14,776 nucleotides of DNA, from positions 1 to 14,776 of the forward strand of contig JBBDRX010000118.1 in assembly GCA_040905245.1 (NCBI GenBank). Reading direction: 5' to 3'. Source of the stretch: JBBDRX01 sp040905245 (GTDB lineage Bacteria; Bacteroidota; Rhodothermia; Balneolales; Balneolaceae). Position 1 is the stretch's first letter, and every line of letters begins with the position of its first letter. Below the pieces are notes generated by a model, which saw only the letters and a list, made by a program, of their open reading frames with translations, made no database searches and was not told the origin of the DNA. The translations under genes were made by a program, and so were the position numbers. Below are positions 1 to 7,222 of this stretch, in pieces.

Positions 1-2
1 GT

Positions 3-458
3 TCCATGGGCCGTATGCGGCCGGTTTATCTGGATGCGATCTGCCGACAATTTCCCAATGCGACCATTCAGGGAGCGCATTTTGGCAATCCCTGGTATGA
101 TGAGGCGGCGGAATGTGCCCGCTGGAACCCGAATCTCTATTTTGACGTAACCGGTTCAACCCTCTATAAGTTCATTGAACGGGGTCGGATGGAGGAGTTC
201 AGTGATTACCTCTGGTGGGCCGGCTGGGATGGGCAGGACGAAAATCCACATACTCTTGCGGGAGGGCCCAGCGCCTGGGAGCATATTGTTTTTGGGACCG
301 ATGAATCACCGTCGGGCCTGGCCGGGAATATTGAACGTTTCAAGATGATGATCGATGCCAATCACGTCTCGGAGAAGGACCAGCGAAAAATGTGGGGGGA
401 GACGATGGCCGGGATACTGGGCATTGACCCTCGAACGAAAAAGCGAGTTGAAGGATAA
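3..458 (+). CDS. Amidohydrolase family protein (amidohydrolase_2 type), C-terminal part
   Basis: This is the 3' end of a gene that begins before the window; the frame is open to the left edge, so the ATG at position 6 need not be the true start. About 150 residues are visible. They resemble the C-terminal half of metal-dependent TIM-barrel hydrolases of the amidohydrolase_2 group (ACMSD-like decarboxylases and hydrolases). A His in a GAHFG motif (about residue 25 of the visible part) and an Asp in VFGTDES (about residue 99) match the late metal-binding His and the catalytic/metal Asp of that fold. The N-terminal HxH pair would lie upstream, outside the window. The substrate cannot be told from this fragment. 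The TAA stop overlaps the left arm of an inverted repeat. Family is fairly sure; specific function is unknown. Confidence 0.75.
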   Translation, partial: SMGRMRPVYLDAICRQFPNATIQGAHFGNPWYDEAAECARWNPNLYFDVTGSTLYKFIERGRMEEFSDYLWWAGWDGQDENPHTLAGGPSAWEHIVFGTDESPSGLAGNIERFKMMIDANHVSEKDQRKMWGETMAGILGIDPRTKKRVEG

Positions 459-499
459 GGAAACCGCTCAATTGTTCACAGGCAATTTACAAGTTTCCT
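458..499. terminator. Nested inverted repeat after the amidohydrolase gene, possible terminator
   Basis: An outer perfect 7-bp stem pairs AGGAAAC (458-464) with GTTTCCT (493-499). Inside it an inner 5-bp stem pairs AATTG (470-474) with CAATT (483-487) around an 8-nt loop. The structure starts on the last base of the amidohydrolase stop codon and sits between two converging genes. There is no T-run directly after either arm, so it is not a textbook intrinsic terminator. A role in ending transcription or protecting the 3' end is inferred from position. Confidence 0.35.
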
Positions 500-557
500 G
501 GCTCTGCCCGTCTGGCTGCAATAACGTTCGGCCTGATGTTAAATGGGTATCGTTCAA

Positions 558-1046
558 TCAGCTTTTTTGCACCTCATTCAGGGCTTCATTCAGAAACCGG
601 CTCAAATCCGAGATACCCATGTAGCCCCGACGGCTGCTGATTATGTTCCCCTCGCTGTCCAGTACAACGGTAAAAGGAAAAGCTGTCACACCCATCTGGC
701 TGGCAAATTCTCTCTCGCTCATGGTCTGGCCCAGAAATCGAATTTCACCATCTGAATTTCCGTTTACTTTCACCGGATGGAAGCTTTGGTCGATGAGCGT
801 GCGGATCGATTCGGATGGGTAGACCTCTCTCTCCATTCGACGACAAAACCGGCAGCCCACTTCATAGACATCGATCAGCACCAGCTTCTCCGAAGAGGGA
901 GATTTTGCCTGCTCCAGAGCGGTATCCAGTGGCATCCACTCGGGCGCATTCTCAATCTCGGTGGGAGTGATCTGGTTAAAAGAGAAGTAGAGAAACACCA
1001 GAATAAAAGCGGTGACAAGAGCTCCAAAAAAAACAGTTCGTCCCAT
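558..1046 (-). CDS. Membrane-anchored thioredoxin-fold protein
   Basis: A 162-residue protein with one hydrophobic segment at about residues 5-22, predicted to be an uncleaved anchor or signal placing the rest in the periplasm. The remainder is a thioredoxin-like domain (thioredoxin_7/DUF255-like style). The CxxC is GCRFC (Cys65 and Cys68), preceded by a beta strand (VLIDV), and a cis-proline position is seen in TAFP (Pro124), followed by the TVVLDSEG strand-turn. An intact CxxC plus cis-Pro argues for a working thiol-disulfide protein, perhaps a reductant or oxidase for envelope proteins; direction of transfer and partner are unknown. The ATG at 1046 gives the natural start before the hydrophobic segment. 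It converges on the amidohydrolase and diverges from the efflux operon, with about 233 bp between starts. Confidence 0.8.
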   Translation of the reverse strand: MGRTVFFGALVTAFILVFLYFSFNQITPTEIENAPEWMPLDTALEQAKSPSSEKLVLIDVYEVGCRFCRRMEREVYPSESIRTLIDQSFHPVKVNGNSDGEIRFLGQTMSEREFASQMGVTAFPFTVVLDSEGNIISSRRGYMGISDLSRFLNEALNEVQKS

Positions 1047-1068
1047 GGCAGACGGGGGTCAGGCTACT

Positions 1069-1084
1069 GAATAAGGGAATAAGG
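1069..1084. repeat. Tandem duplicate of an 8-mer
   Basis: GAATAAGG occurs twice with no gap (1069-1076 and 1077-1084), just upstream of the thioredoxin-like gene on the minus strand. It could be a regulator site, a slippage tract or chance. Nothing else supports a function. Confidence 0.25.
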
Positions 1085-1178
1085 TAACAACAGTAATGTA
1101 CGGCCATCAGGTGTCCGGCTCAAGCCCCCGAAACATCGCCTGGTAAAAGCAGGAGGAATGTACGTGGCTGGTAACAAC
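1083..1178. repeat. Short direct repeats in the divergent intergenic region
   Basis: GGTAACAAC is found at 1083-1091 and again at 1170-1178; AATGTACG is found at 1095-1102 and again at 1157-1164. The order is A-B then B-A, all in the same orientation. They lie in the roughly 233-bp gap between the thioredoxin-like gene and the efflux operon. I found no convincing sigma70 promoter here, so these repeats are the only visible candidate regulatory sites. Repeats this short can arise by chance in 200 bp. Confidence 0.25.
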
Positions 1179-1279
1179 GTTTAACATCTTGGATTCAGCA
1201 AATTGTTTACTATTCGTTTGGGAAATACCCTTTTCACAAGAAAGTGAAGACGGAACAGAAGGCGGATCGGAAACGACTC

Positions 1280-2575
1280 ATGAAAAATCACTATAGATGG
1301 ATGGCTGTGATCTGTACAGCCTTGTTGCTTCAGGGATGCAGCTCAAATTCGGAGAATGGACAGGCAATGCGGGGCCAGCAACCCCCACCAGCCGTAGAAG
1401 CGGTACAGGCACAGTTTGGGTCGCTTCCGCTGGAGGAGCGGTTGAGCGGAACCGTTCGTTCGGGCAACCAGATAGCGATCTATCCTCGAATTTCGGCGCC
1501 CGTTGAAGAGGTGTTTGTCGAGAATGGAGAAGCTGTTGAGGCAGGCGATCCGCTGGTCCGGCTGGAGGATCGGGATTATCGGGAACGTTTGCAGCAGGCC
1601 GAGGCCAGTTTGCGAATTGCAGAGGCCCAGGCAAGACAGGCGGAGGTTCGTCTGAATGAGCTTCAGAGCCAGCTTCGGCGGCAGAGAACACTTGCAGAGC
1701 GGGACCTGATTAGCGCTTCCGAACTGGAGTCCATCGAGGCGCAGGTTGCCGGCGCGGAGGCGGATTATGATCTGGCCCAGGCTCAAGTAGACCAGGCGCA
1801 GTCCACTATTAATGAACGGGAAACCGAGTTGAGCAGAACGGTGATCCGGTCACCGATTACCGGTGTTGTCGGCGTGAGAAATGTTGAGGTCGGCATGCAA
1901 GTGGATACTGGATCCCGGCTCTTTACAGTCGGGGATGTCACACAATCCAAAGTGCTTGTAAGCCTGACCGAGTCGATGCTTCGCTATATCCAGACAGGGC
2001 AGACGGCAAAAATCTTTTCCGAGAGTCTGGGGGATTCGGTGATCTACGGCGAAGTCAGCAGAATTTCTCCGTTTCTTCAGGAGGGGAGTTTCAGTACTCA
2101 GGCAGAGATTGATGTACCCAATTCGGAAGGCGATCTGCTTCCGGGAATGTTTGTTACTGTGGATATCATGTATGGAGAGTCGGAACAGGCAACGCTGGTT
2201 CCAATCAGTGCGATCTATCGACATCCGCGTACCGGAATTGAAGGAATCTATACAGCGCCCGGATTCGGGTCTGAAATGGAGCCTGTGACTGAAGTCGATT
2301 CCGGCGACCCGCCGCCGTTGAGCGAACCGACAGAGCTTGAGTTCAAACCTGTTCAGGTAATTGCCAAAGGGCGTGAATCTGCGGGCGTTGTGGGAGTTAA
2401 CAGTGGAGACTGGATTTTAACGGTGGGCCAGAGCCTGATGGTAGGCCGTCAGGAAAATGTGGCCCGGATTCGGGCGGTAACATGGGATCGGATCCTGAGT
2501 ATGCAGCGGGCGCAACCACAGGATCTGCTTCGACAAGTTCTGGAAGAGCAGGAGATGGCCAGAGCTCAGAACTGA
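1280..2575 (+). CDS. RND efflux periplasmic adaptor subunit (membrane fusion lipoprotein)
   Basis: A 431-residue adaptor that should link an inner-membrane RND pump to an outer-membrane channel. From the ATG at 1280 the protein opens with a short basic stretch, a hydrophobic core and the lipobox LLQGC, so Cys20 is predicted to be lipidated. This is why I prefer this start over an in-frame GTG at 1244, which would add 12 charged residues before the signal. Domains in order: first lipoyl half about 65-96 (APVEEVFVENGEAVEAGD), helical coiled-coil hairpin rich in Ala, Gln and Glu about 97-187, second lipoyl half about 188-218 (IRSPITGVVG), beta-barrel about 219-300, membrane-proximal domain about 301-400. 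An acidic, proline-rich insert (about 330-355) interrupts the last domain. The pump gene follows 84 bp downstream; no TolC-like channel is encoded beside it. Family is sure; substrate is unknown. Confidence 0.93.
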   Translation: MKNHYRWMAVICTALLLQGCSSNSENGQAMRGQQPPPAVEAVQAQFGSLPLEERLSGTVRSGNQIAIYPRISAPVEEVFVENGEAVEAGDPLVRLEDRDYRERLQQAEASLRIAEAQARQAEVRLNELQSQLRRQRTLAERDLISASELESIEAQVAGAEADYDLAQAQVDQAQSTINERETELSRTVIRSPITGVVGVRNVEVGMQVDTGSRLFTVGDVTQSKVLVSLTESMLRYIQTGQTAKIFSESLGDSVIYGEVSRISPFLQEGSFSTQAEIDVPNSEGDLLPGMFVTVDIMYGESEQATLVPISAIYRHPRTGIEGIYTAPGFGSEMEPVTEVDSGDPPPLSEPTELEFKPVQVIAKGRESAGVVGVNSGDWILTVGQSLMVGRQENVARIRAVTWDRILSMQRAQPQDLLRQVLEEQEMARAQN

Positions 2576-2659
2576 GATGGTTTGCTGAGATCGTGGCCGG
2601 GCTTCATGATGAGGTTCCAGGGTCCGGTTTATTGTACGAAACATTGATTAATTACGACT

Positions 2660-5600
2660 ATGGGTATTACAGATATTTCAATTCGCCGGCCGGTTGCGAC
2701 CACAATGGTGTACCTGATTGTGATTACACTCGGTATCGTCGGGTTTCGTTATTTGCCCGTGGATCTGCTGCCACCGATTGAGTTTCCCAGGCTTTCTGTT
2801 CAGGTAAGCTATCCGAATGTTGGGCCGGAAGAGATGGAGAATATCATTACGGACCGGATAGAGAACGCCGTGTCCGGTGTGGCAAATGTTGAGGAGGTCC
2901 GTTCCAGTTCATCAGAAGGAAACAGCTGGGTCAGCCTGATGTTCTCCCAGGGTGTGAATCTGGACGAGGCGGCCAATGATGTGAGGGCTGCTCTGGACCG
3001 CGTACGTAACAATTTACCGGAAGAGGCAGATCCACCCCGGATCCGAAAGTTTGACCCGAACGATTTCCCGGTTGTTATCGTCGGGGCCCGTTCTAACCGT
3101 CCGATGGACGAACTGACTCAGATTCTGGATCGGGAGCTATCGAAGCAGCTGGAGCAGGTACCCGGAGTGGGAGCCATTGATATTTGGGGAGGGATCTACA
3201 GGGAGTTTCGAGTAAATTTGAAACGGGATCGATTAATCGCCAGCGGGTTGTCTGCCAGTCAGGTTGTTAGTGCGATTGCGGCAGAAAACCAGACTCTTCC
3301 GGGCGGGAATGTGAAAGACGGGTTGAATGACCTGTATGTGCGAACTCTTGGTGAGTACGATTCCATTGACCAGATCGCCAATACGATTATCACAAGAGTG
3401 AATGGTGCACCTGTTCGGGTCCGTGATATTGCGGAAGTGGAAGATACCTATCAGGATGTGGGGCGGCTGGTTCGAATTGATGGCGAACCGATGGTTCGAA
3501 TGGGGATCCGAAAACAAACCGGCGCGAATACAGTGGCTGTTTCTGCCGGAATTCATCGGGAGGTAGAGCGAATCAACCAAAATCGCTCTGATATTGAGTT
3601 GCTGGTGATCACTGATCAGAGCGAGTTTATTCAGAATTCGATCGACAATGTTCAGCAGTCTGCCATCTGGGGAGGCCTGTTGGCGATTATTGTACTGTAC
3701 CTGTTCCTGAGGAACGGGTCCACGACATTTATCATCGCGCTCTCGATTCCAATCTCGATTATCGCCACGTTCGGGTTGCTCTACTTTAATGATCTGACAC
3801 TAAATCAGATGAGTTTTGGAGGTCTTGCGCTTGGGGTCGGCCTGATTGTTGACAATGCGATCGTGGTGTTGGAAAATATCGTACGGCTTCGGAGTCAGGG
3901 GAAGAGCCTGAAGGAAAGTGCACTGACGGGTACAAGCGAGGTGAGTGGAGCTATCATCGCTTCTACGTTGACAACCTCGGTCATTTTTCTTCCGGTGGTC
4001 TTTATGCAGACTACGACCGGAACCATGTTTCAGGAGCTGGCGATGGTTGTTGTGTTTGCCCTTGCGTGCTCCCTGTTTGTTGCACTGACACTGGTTCCCA
4101 TGCTGTCGAGCCGCTTTATGACCATTCGGCCGGATTCTGAACTGGATGATAACGACAAGGGATGGTTTCAAAAACTGTTTGAGCGGTTCGAGAATCGCTA
4201 TGCCGGCTTTTTACGCAAAGCGATCAGTCAAAAATACCTGGTTTTTGGCATGACGTTGTTGCTAATAGGGGGATCTGTTTATGGGTGGAATTTTATCGCA
4301 ATGGAGTTAGCACCGGAGACGGAAGCGGATGAGATCGATATCCGTTTTTATCTTTCTGAAGGTCTTAATATCGCTATTGCCAATGACTATCTCAGTGAGC
4401 TCGAGACACGCGTACGGGAGATTGTGCCGATGGAAGATGTCGAGCACTTTACCTCCGATGTTCGGAATGGCAGGGTTGAACTGGAGTTGAAGCTCGTAGA
4501 CATTGGTGAACGCAGTATGAGTTCGTTCGATCTGGCTGATGAGCTTCGGAATCGTCTTGAGGGAGTGGTTCCTGGCGGGGATCTTCGCGTATCGGCACAG
4601 TCGGGCCTCTGGATCTTGCGGCGGGTTTTTGGAGGAGGCGGTGATGGAAATGAGTCGATCAGTCTCGAACTTCGTGGTCACGATCTGGATCGGGCTGCCG
4701 AAGTTGCCGACCAGATTCGAGCCCGGATGGAGCGGATTCCCGAGGTAAGTGGGGTCCGGTCCGACCTTCAGGAGGGTCGTCCGGAACAGAATATCGTGTT
4801 TGACCGTGAGCGAATTGCAGAGTTGGGGCTGACGGTTCGGGAAGTGGCACAAGCAATACAGACAAACGTTGGAGGCAGCCGTGCAGGCATGTTTCGGGAG
4901 GGCGGGGACGAGTATGACATTATGGTACGTCTCCGGGAAGAGGATCGTATGAGTACGCTGGACCTGAATAACATTGCTGTCACTACAGCGACAGGAGAGG
5001 TGGTTCCCGTCTCAACGGTAATCAATCAGGAGTCTGGCAGAGGGCCCACAAGTATTAATCGGATCAATGGGCAACGAGTGACCAATATTACAGCCAATCT
5101 GGAGAGTGGTGTAGCTCTGGGGACGGCTGTGGATTTGATTCGTACCGAACTATCGGACATGACACTCCCGGACGGATTCTCGATCTCGTATGGTGGAGAG
5201 TACGAGGAGCAGATTCGTGCACAGCAGGATTTTATCATGTCCATAGTAATGGCTCTTATTCTGATCTATATGGTGATGGCGGCTCAGTTTGAGCGTTTTG
5301 TCGACCCGCTGATTGTCATGTTCTCTGTTCCGGTTTCTATTGTGGGAGTTGTCCCCATCATGCTGCTTACCAATACAACGCTTAATATGCAGAGCATCAT
5401 GGGGATTATTATGCTGGTGGGGATCGTTGTAAACAATGCGATTGTGCTGGTCGATTACATTAATCTGATGCGTCGAGACCGTCAAATGAAGACTTTGGAA
5501 GCCGTCGTGGAAGCTGGCCGCCTTAGACTGCGTCCCATTTTAATGACGACACTGACCACCGTCTTGGGATTGCTCCCACTTTCCTTCGGGTGGGGTGCCG

Positions 5601-5785
5601 GCGGAGAGATTCAGGCCTCACTTGCACGTGTTGTGATTGGCGGGTTAACGGCGTCTACGCTCATCACGCTGGTGTTGATTCCGGTTGTCTACATTAATGT
5701 GGACAAGATATTAGTCTGGATCCGGGAGAATGTGCCAGCAAAAATCGGAGGAGCTACTGATCCCGTTCCCGTGGGAGAAGGATAG
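2660..5785 (+). CDS. RND efflux transporter permease (AcrB/HAE1-like)
   Basis: A 1041-residue proton-driven inner-membrane pump, close to the usual length of about 1040 for AcrB-like proteins. The layout is typical: TM1 about 13-30, first periplasmic porter region about 35-335 (starting LPVDLLPPIEFP), TM2-6 about 336-485, TM7 about 527-545, second periplasmic region about 550-855, and TM8-12 about 857-1020. By motif alignment to AcrB, Asp398 matches Asp407, Asn399 replaces Asp408 (VDNAIVVLEN), Asn925 replaces Lys940 (VVNNAIVLVD), and Arg956 and Thr963 match Arg971 and Thr978. The relay is therefore of a non-AcrB kind, a pattern I recall from other RND subgroups. A Gly-rich loop lies near 658-664. 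The gene shares an operon with the adaptor upstream. An in-frame TGA at 2645-2647 confines the start, and ATG 2660 has no clear Shine-Dalgarno. Substrate is unknown. Confidence 0.95.
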   Translation: MGITDISIRRPVATTMVYLIVITLGIVGFRYLPVDLLPPIEFPRLSVQVSYPNVGPEEMENIITDRIENAVSGVANVEEVRSSSSEGNSWVSLMFSQGVNLDEAANDVRAALDRVRNNLPEEADPPRIRKFDPNDFPVVIVGARSNRPMDELTQILDRELSKQLEQVPGVGAIDIWGGIYREFRVNLKRDRLIASGLSASQVVSAIAAENQTLPGGNVKDGLNDLYVRTLGEYDSIDQIANTIITRVNGAPVRVRDIAEVEDTYQDVGRLVRIDGEPMVRMGIRKQTGANTVAVSAGIHREVERINQNRSDIELLVITDQSEFIQNSIDNVQQSAIWGGLLAIIVLYLFLRNGSTTFIIALSIPISIIATFGLLYFNDLTLNQMSFGGLALGVGLIVDNAIVVLENIVRLRSQGKSLKESALTGTSEVSGAIIASTLTTSVIFLPVVFMQTTTGTMFQELAMVVVFALACSLFVALTLVPMLSSRFMTIRPDSELDDNDKGWFQKLFERFENRYAGFLRKAISQKYLVFGMTLLLIGGSVYGWNFIAMELAPETEADEIDIRFYLSEGLNIAIANDYLSELETRVREIVPMEDVEHFTSDVRNGRVELELKLVDIGERSMSSFDLADELRNRLEGVVPGGDLRVSAQSGLWILRRVFGGGGDGNESISLELRGHDLDRAAEVADQIRARMERIPEVSGVRSDLQEGRPEQNIVFDRERIAELGLTVREVAQAIQTNVGGSRAGMFREGGDEYDIMVRLREEDRMSTLDLNNIAVTTATGEVVPVSTVINQESGRGPTSINRINGQRVTNITANLESGVALGTAVDLIRTELSDMTLPDGFSISYGGEYEEQIRAQQDFIMSIVMALILIYMVMAAQFERFVDPLIVMFSVPVSIVGVVPIMLLTNTTLNMQSIMGIIMLVGIVVNNAIVLVDYINLMRRDRQMKTLEAVVEAGRLRLRPILMTTLTTVLGLLPLSFGWGAGGEIQASLARVVIGGLTASTLITLVLIPVVYINVDKILVWIRENVPAKIGGATDPVPVGEG

Positions 5786-5810
5786 AGGCAAATCCTGTTC
5801 CGGTAAGTGT

Positions 5811-5838
5811 GTTCGAATCACTATCTTTGATTCTGAAC
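5811..5838. promoter_or_regulatory. Strong inverted repeat between the pump gene and the HTH gene
   Basis: GTTCGAATCA (5811-5820) pairs with TGATTCTGAAC (5828-5838) across a 7-nt loop, giving ten base pairs with only one bulged T at 5834. It begins 25 bp after the pump stop and ends 21 bp before the HTH gene start. No T-run follows, which argues against a simple intrinsic terminator. It could be an operator for the HTH protein encoded next to it, an attenuator, or an mRNA processing hairpin separating efflux from regulator expression. The pairing is seen directly; its role is inferred. Confidence 0.5.
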
Positions 5839-5859
5839 CAAATCTGAAGTAACAGACTC

Positions 5860-6267
5860 ATGCCTCGAAAAATCGGAGATTTGACACTCTATTCTGTCGA
5901 CGATCTTCATGAAAAGCTGGGGATCAGCAAGATGACACTCCGTGCCTATCTCAGAGAAGGAAAGCTGAAAGGGCGAAAAATGGGCGTAAAGTGGTTTGTC
6001 ACAGAAGAGGCGATTCGCAGTTATTTTGAAGAGGGGGGCTCTTCATCGACAATATCACCGACTCCGCGGTCGTACAGATATGTTGTACAGGGCGTGAACG
6101 ATTTGGTCAGTGAAAGCGAAGAGTGCGAAACGGTCGAAGAGACACTCTCCTGTATCGAAAGCCAGGCGATTATCAGTCTGTTCCAGGTGGCAATTGTGGA
6201 CTCTGGAAGTGGGGAGGTGATCGAGTTGGTTAAAGCACGGGATTTTCTGGAACGCTATAAAGATTGA
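5860..6267 (+). CDS. Helix-turn-helix protein of the excisionase/MerR-like (HTH_17) type with unknown C-terminal domain
   Basis: A 135-residue protein. Residues about 9-57 form a winged-helix unit of the HTH_17 kind: LYSVDDLHEKLGIS (helix-turn), MTLRAYLREGKLKG (recognition helix and turn), then MGVKWFVTEEAIRSYF (wing and closing helix). This domain binds DNA in excisionases, MerR-like regulators and small chromosomal DNA-binding proteins. A Ser/Thr/Pro-rich linker (about 59-68) leads to a C-terminal part of about 65 residues that I do not recognise; it may sense or dimerise. No integrase or other phage gene is near, so an excisionase role is unlikely and a small regulator is more probable. 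The next gene starts 5 bp after its stop, suggesting coupled translation. The inverted repeat just upstream is a candidate target for self-regulation. Confidence 0.75.
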   Translation: MPRKIGDLTLYSVDDLHEKLGISKMTLRAYLREGKLKGRKMGVKWFVTEEAIRSYFEEGGSSSTISPTPRSYRYVVQGVNDLVSESEECETVEETLSCIESQAIISLFQVAIVDSGSGEVIELVKARDFLERYKD

Positions 6268-6272
6268 GAAGA

Positions 6273-6557
6273 ATGAAGCTGGAACAGACAGCACTGGAAG
6301 TTCTGGAATTTGGAGATTCGTCGGACGATACATTCTACTGTCTTGTAGATCGAAGGATGTGCCCGGACGGACTCGATGTGGAACGGATGAGATTGACCGA
6401 TCCCCGTAACTTTGACCAACAGTTTCGGGATCTGGGATGCCTCGTAATGCTTACCGGAGTCGAGCTTGAAGAGTTGATTCAAAGGGGTGAGGTACAGAAA
6501 GAGACCCTGCATGAAGATCTTTTTTTAGTTTGTAAGAGAGAGGGTCTTCTCACCTGA
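6273..6557 (+). CDS. Small protein of unknown function, coupled to the HTH gene
   Basis: About 94 residues from the ATG at 6273; a TTG at 6264 would overlap the previous stop and add three residues. I do not recognise the family. It looks like a soluble, acidic, mixed alpha/beta protein with no signal peptide or membrane segment. It carries three Cys (in FYCLVD, RRMCPDG, LGCLVM) and a fourth near the end (LVCKREG); these are scattered and do not form an obvious zinc motif. The C-terminal half is helix-like (GVELEELIQRG). The 5-bp gap from the HTH gene argues for one transcript and possibly a complex. Its last 8 bases overlap the end of the convergent NUDIX gene. Coding status is supported by tight packing and uninterrupted frame; function is open. 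Confidence 0.65.
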   Translation: MKLEQTALEVLEFGDSSDDTFYCLVDRRMCPDGLDVERMRLTDPRNFDQQFRDLGCLVMLTGVELEELIQRGEVQKETLHEDLFLVCKREGLLT

Positions 6558-7140
6558 ACGGTACCGGGAAGGGTCCCTGACGCTTCCACCAGGCTCGGGT
6601 CTGATAGAGTGCACAGATGGATTTTCCATCCGTAATAATCCCTTCTTCAACAAGATCGATCGCTTTCTGAAAGGAGATTCGTTCGGTAACCAGAAATTCG
6701 TCACGATCGAGGTTTTCCACTTCCTGTGTCAAATTCCAGGCTGTATAGATGTGAATTACTTCATCAGAATATCCGATTACCGGATAGAAGTGACCTACAT
6801 ATGCAATCTCTTTTGTCATCAGCCCGGTCTCTTCCGAAGTCTCTCTGGCAGCCGTTAGTTTCGGGTCTTCAAGAGGGTCTATTTTTCCTGCGGGGACTTC
6901 AAAGAAAATCTGTTTGAGTGGGTATCGGTACTGCTTAACCATCATAATGGTACCATCTGCAAACACCGGGACAATAGCGCAAGCTCCGGGGTGAGCAACC
7001 CATTCCCGGGATGAGGTTGTACCATTCGGAAGCGAGACGCGATCCAGATAGAGCCTGAGTAGATTCCCCTGAAACATCTCTTTGGATTCCAGCGTACGCT
7101 CAACCAGCTGGTTCTTCTCTAACCATAGATTACTTTTCAT
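6550..7140 (-). CDS. NUDIX hydrolase, ADP-ribose pyrophosphatase type
   Basis: About 196 residues from the ATG at 7140. A TTG at 7170 would give 206, but ATG fits the usual family length and begins a typical N-terminus, so I chose it. The Nudix box GX5EX7REUXEEXGU is present at about 85-107: Gly85, Glu91, Arg99-Glu100, Glu103-Glu104, Gly106. The aliphatic U position is Thr101, a mild deviation. The upstream strand VKQYRYPLKQIFFEVPAGKI is characteristic of ADP-ribose and sugar-nucleotide pyrophosphatases, which split ADP-ribose into AMP and ribose 5-phosphate with Mg2+. It is cytoplasmic with no signal. It is divergent from the phosphatidyltransferase gene (82 bp between starts) and overlaps the unknown small gene by 8 bp at its 3' end. 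Class is sure; exact substrate is inferred. Confidence 0.88.
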   Translation of the reverse strand: MKSNLWLEKNQLVERTLESKEMFQGNLLRLYLDRVSLPNGTTSSREWVAHPGACAIVPVFADGTIMMVKQYRYPLKQIFFEVPAGKIDPLEDPKLTAARETSEETGLMTKEIAYVGHFYPVIGYSDEVIHIYTAWNLTQEVENLDRDEFLVTERISFQKAIDLVEEGIITDGKSICALYQTRAWWKRQGPFPVPFR

Positions 7141-7160
7141 ATATTGACCCGATTGCCCTG

Positions 7161-7188
7161 TTTCCACCAAAAGGATTCAAAATATAGT
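7161..7188 (+). promoter_or_regulatory. Candidate promoter for the phosphatidyltransferase-ftsY genes
   Basis: TTTCCA (7161-7166) and TATAGT (7183-7188) are separated by 16 bp. The -10 matches the sigma70 consensus at five of six positions, the -35 at four of six. A start near 7195 would give a leader of under 30 nt before the ATG at 7223. It is read from consensus only, and a Bacteroidota-type sigma factor may prefer other elements. Confidence 0.35.
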
Positions 7189-7199
7189 ACCTTGTTGGT

Positions 7200-7218
7200 C
7201 TTTTTCGATTTCAAAAAG
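7200..7218 (+). promoter_or_regulatory. AT-rich hairpin overlapping the ribosome binding site
   Basis: CTTTTT (7200-7205) pairs with AAAAAG (7213-7218) around a 7-nt loop. The right arm carries the only Shine-Dalgarno-like run (AAGG, 7216-7219), just 3 nt before the ATG at 7223. The stem could partly hide the site, but it is weak (mostly A-U pairs), so any effect on translation is speculative. Confidence 0.25.
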
Positions 7219-7222
7219 GTTT

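Noticed and set aside
1158..1184. An 8-codon mini-ORF directly after an AGGAGG run, a possible leader peptide
   Set aside because: The AGGAGG is only one base from the ATG, too close to serve it, and there is no attenuator-like structure around it.
1203..1231. A possible promoter for the efflux operon (TTGTTT with TACCCT 17 bp later)
   Set aside because: Both boxes match the consensus poorly, and other pairings in the region have wrong spacing.
4307..4852. A 181-codon minus-strand frame inside the RND pump gene
   Set aside because: It is wholly within a strongly conserved coding sequence on the other strand, with no domain or plausible start region.
5860..6267. The HTH protein as a phage excisionase or sign of a mobile element
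   Set aside because: No integrase, attachment-site repeats, tRNA or other phage genes are in the window; the same domain occurs in ordinary chromosomal regulators.
6550..6557. The 8-bp tail-to-tail overlap of the small unknown gene and the NUDIX gene as an antisense regulatory site
   Set aside because: Short convergent overlaps are common in compact genomes and nothing else points to regulation.
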